From an uncultured Gemmatimonadota bacterium (GTDB lineage: Bacteria; Gemmatimonadota; Gemmatimonadetes; Gemmatimonadales; GWC2-71-9): 6,880 nt of DNA. The notes under the pieces are model-generated. The model did no database searches, was not told the origin of the DNA, and saw only the letters and a list, made by a program, of their open reading frames with translations. The position numbers and the translations under genes were made by a program. Positions 5,337 to 6,880 of the stretch are shown here, one piece after another. Each line of letters starts with the position of its first letter. Position 1 is the stretch's first letter. Location of the stretch: NCBI GenBank assembly GCA_937961295.1, contig CALGOK010000113.1:1-6880 (forward strand), in the 5' to 3' direction.

Positions 5337-5401
5337 ATGGCGAGCCGCGGGCGGGCCCGATAGCTTCGGCCTCGACCCGGTCAGGATCCAGCAGCAGCCC
5401 C

Positions 5402-6526
5402 ATGCCCGCCAGGCGCACCACCCCCCGCCAGCGCATCGCCGATCAGGCCCTCGCCGGGATCCGCGACGCCGCCGCCGCTCCGCTCGACTCGATCAGGATG
5501 CGCGAGCTCATCGGCGGGCACCTCGCGCGGGCGGTGCCGACGTCGATGTACTCGCTCAACCTCCTCGACCCCGAAGTGGGGCTGGCCACCGACTACTGGT
5601 CCCACTCGATTCCGCCCGCACTCCAGCGCAAGTACCTCGACGCGTTCTACCCGGTCGAGGAGGCGATGAGCACCATCGAGGACACCCGAGCCGGACGGCT
5701 GGTGTCGACCCGGCACTCGGCGTACTTCCATGACCTATTCAAGAGCGATGGCGTGCAGCAGCGGATGCGCGGGGTGTTCCATCACCGCGGCGGGTTCTGG
5801 GGATACGCCTGCCTGATCCGCACCGCTGGCGACCCCCCGTTCACCGACGAGGAAGCGGCCTTCGTCCGACGGGTCGCGCCGCACGCATCGCGCGGGCTGC
5901 GCCGTGCGGCAGTCATCGACAACGGCCTGCAATGCATGGACGAGGCAACGGTGACCCAGCGACCTGGGGTGGTGGTGCTCGACGCGCGCGACCAACCGGT
6001 GCTCGTCAGCCGGGCCGGTGAACAGATCCTCGAGGACCTGCGCTCGGCGGCCGATGAACCCGGTCCGCTGCCGGCCGTCATCGGGAGCGTCCTGCTGCTG
6101 CTGCAGTGGCAGACCGCACGCGCCAGGACCGACCCCGGCGTGACGGCCGAGGCGCGGCTGTCGGCCCGGGGTCGCACGGGGCAGCGCTATACGCTCTATG
6201 CCACGCGGAACCAGGGCGGCACCGACCAGGCGCCGCTCACCACGGTCCTGCTGGCACCCGAGCACCCGGCCGAGGCCGGCACCACGCTGGCGCGGCTCTA
6301 CGGCCTCTCCCCTCGGGAACGCGAGGTGCTCGTCCGCATCGCCCGCGGCGAGTCGACGCGCGAGATCGCGACACACCTGGGGCTCTCGACCTGGACCATT
6401 CAGGAACACGTCGGCAACGCGTGCGCCAAGGTTGGGGTCCGGACCAGGCGCGAGCTGCTCGCGCGCATCTTTCTCGACACGATCGGGGCGCCGGCCGACC
6501 CCGGGAGCGTTTCCGGCGGGACCTGA
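5402..6526 (+). CDS. LuxR-type transcriptional regulator with N-terminal GAF-like sensor region
   Basis: A 374-aa DNA-binding regulator. The C-terminal GerE/LuxR helix-turn-helix spans about residues 300-357: GLSPREREVLVRIARGES, TREIATHLGLSTWTIQEHV as the HTH, then GNACAKVGVRTRRELLARIF. The invariant pattern L-S-x-R-E-x-E-V-L and the recognition-helix T-x-x-x-H are present. Residues about 25-172 look GAF-like: SMYSLNLLDPE, a variable middle, GFWGYACLIRTAGDPPFTDEEAAFVRRVAPH and a helix leading into the next region. Residues about 188-285 (GVVVLDARDQPVLVSRAGEQIL onward) have a PAS-like opening. There is no receiver-domain phosphoacceptor arrangement, so it is probably ligand-responsive rather than a two-component response regulator. 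The ATG at 5402-5404 was chosen as the first Met of the coherent domain sequence; a clear Shine-Dalgarno is absent (AGGA lies about 15 nt upstream). It is divergent from the cupin gene and may regulate it and itself. Confidence 0.9.
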   Translation: MPARRTTPRQRIADQALAGIRDAAAAPLDSIRMRELIGGHLARAVPTSMYSLNLLDPEVGLATDYWSHSIPPALQRKYLDAFYPVEEAMSTIEDTRAGRLVSTRHSAYFHDLFKSDGVQQRMRGVFHHRGGFWGYACLIRTAGDPPFTDEEAAFVRRVAPHASRGLRRAAVIDNGLQCMDEATVTQRPGVVVLDARDQPVLVSRAGEQILEDLRSAADEPGPLPAVIGSVLLLLQWQTARARTDPGVTAEARLSARGRTGQRYTLYATRNQGGTDQAPLTTVLLAPEHPAEAGTTLARLYGLSPREREVLVRIARGESTREIATHLGLSTWTIQEHVGNACAKVGVRTRRELLARIFLDTIGAPADPGSVSGGT

Positions 6527-6550
6527 ACGGGACGCGAACCGCCCGGGTGC

Positions 6551-6579
6551 TTGCCAGTCGGCCGCCGGGGACGGATGAT
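6551..6579 (+). promoter_or_regulatory. sigma70-like promoter for the right-edge lipoprotein
   Basis: TTGCCA (6551-6556, five of six matches to the -35 consensus) and GATGAT (6574-6579, four of six to the -10) are exactly 17 bp apart. Transcription would start near 6586, leaving a leader of about 54 nt before the ATG at 6640. It is the best promoter match I see in the window. Confidence 0.5.
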
Positions 6580-6639
6580 TCGGGTCCGGCTCACCCTCCA
6601 GGGCCGATCGACCGACACCCGTCTCCCCGAGGTTCCCCC

Positions 6640-6880
6640 ATGTCGTTCCGGATCGCCGCCTCCGCCACCCTCGTCCTCCTGCTCGCCGCCTGTGGCACGG
6701 ACGGCCCCACCGGATCGGGCAGCGCCTCGAGCAGCATGACCGCCACGGTGGGCGGGGCGGACTTCTCGCCGCGCAGCCTCGACATCACGGCCTCGCGCAA
6801 CGGCAACGCGATCCAGTTCAGCGGCGAGCACACGGTCGGCAACACCACGACCACGGTGACCATCGCACTGCCGAACGTCA
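6640..6880 (+). CDS. lipoprotein of unknown function (partial, 3' end beyond window)
   Basis: The gene starts at ATG 6640-6642, with GAGG (6629-6632) 7 nt upstream, and runs off the right edge after 80 codons without a stop. The N terminus is a short lipoprotein signal, MSFRIAASATLVLLLAAC, with lipobox LAA-C18, so the mature protein should be lipid-anchored in the envelope. After a Gly/Ser-rich linker (about 19-31) it continues MTATVGGADFSPRSLDIT and a Thr-rich stretch (TVGNTTTTVTIALPNV) that suggests beta-strands. The 'M-T-A-x-V-x-G-x-x-F' opening recalls small beta-rich lipoproteins annotated as DUF6252-like, but too little is visible to assign it. It stands 113 nt after the regulator stop and has its own promoter candidate. 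Confidence 0.8.
   Translation, partial: MSFRIAASATLVLLLAACGTDGPTGSGSASSSMTATVGGADFSPRSLDITASRNGNAIQFSGEHTVGNTTTTVTIALPNV

Noticed and set aside
4622..5401. N-terminal extension of the LuxR-type regulator to 634 aa
   Set aside because: The extension is antisense to the cupin and its promoter region and has no domain-like pattern. The domain sequence starts coherently at ATG 5402.
1..6880. CRISPR array, insertion sequence, phage or defence genes
   Set aside because: No spaced direct repeats, transposase motifs, terminal inverted repeats or nuclease/helicase proteins were seen on either strand; gene content is ordinary chromosomal.

Overview
The window is very GC-rich, with strong third-position G/C bias. 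It uses GTG and TTG as well as ATG starts, and ribosome-binding sites are only partly Shine-Dalgarno-like. Together with two lipobox proteins, a parvulin lipoprotein and the general gene style, this suggests a Gram-negative-type bacterium from a high-GC environmental phylum. Gemmatimonadota is my best guess, but that is inference; no taxonomic marker in the window decides it.

Layout. Positions 1-2421 hold a leftward cluster, read from right to left: a 407-aa polytopic membrane protein of unknown function, a Mn-type superoxide dismutase (sodA), an AhpE/BCP-like thiol peroxiredoxin whose TTG start overlaps the sodA stop by 4 nt, and the first 15 codons of another gene that leaves the window at the left edge. 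Positions 2422-2548 are a divergent promoter region. Positions 2549-3049 hold a rightward 166-aa soluble protein of unknown function. It converges on a leftward gene across a near-perfect hairpin (3069-3113), a likely bidirectional terminator. Positions 3131-4495 (leftward) encode a SurA/PrsA-like parvulin lipoprotein, and 48 nt upstream of it on the same strand lies tRNA-Ala(UGC) (4544-4616). Positions 4617-4741 contain two GC-rich hairpins, one probably ending the leftward cupin gene (4742-5233). The cupin is divergent from a rightward LuxR-type regulator (5402-6526). Their 168-bp shared intergenic region holds a perfect 7-bp inverted repeat that looks like an operator. At the right edge a new lipoprotein gene (6640 onward) starts behind a good sigma70-like promoter and is cut by the window end.

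How the genes work together. SodA and the peroxiredoxin form a logical cytosolic antioxidant pair: superoxide to H2O2, then H2O2 or organic peroxide to water or alcohol. The parvulin lipoprotein would act in the envelope on outer-membrane or secreted protein folding. The cupin and the LuxR-type regulator look like a small regulator-enzyme module, in which a GAF-like sensor domain may detect a ligand and control both divergent genes through the palindrome.

Nothing here is a clear new multi-gene system. The most interesting items are the palindrome in the cupin/LuxR intergenic region, the parvulin protein with two SurA-N-like segments, and the unassigned membrane protein leading the antioxidant cluster. 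All function calls rest on reading motifs by eye; no searches were run.
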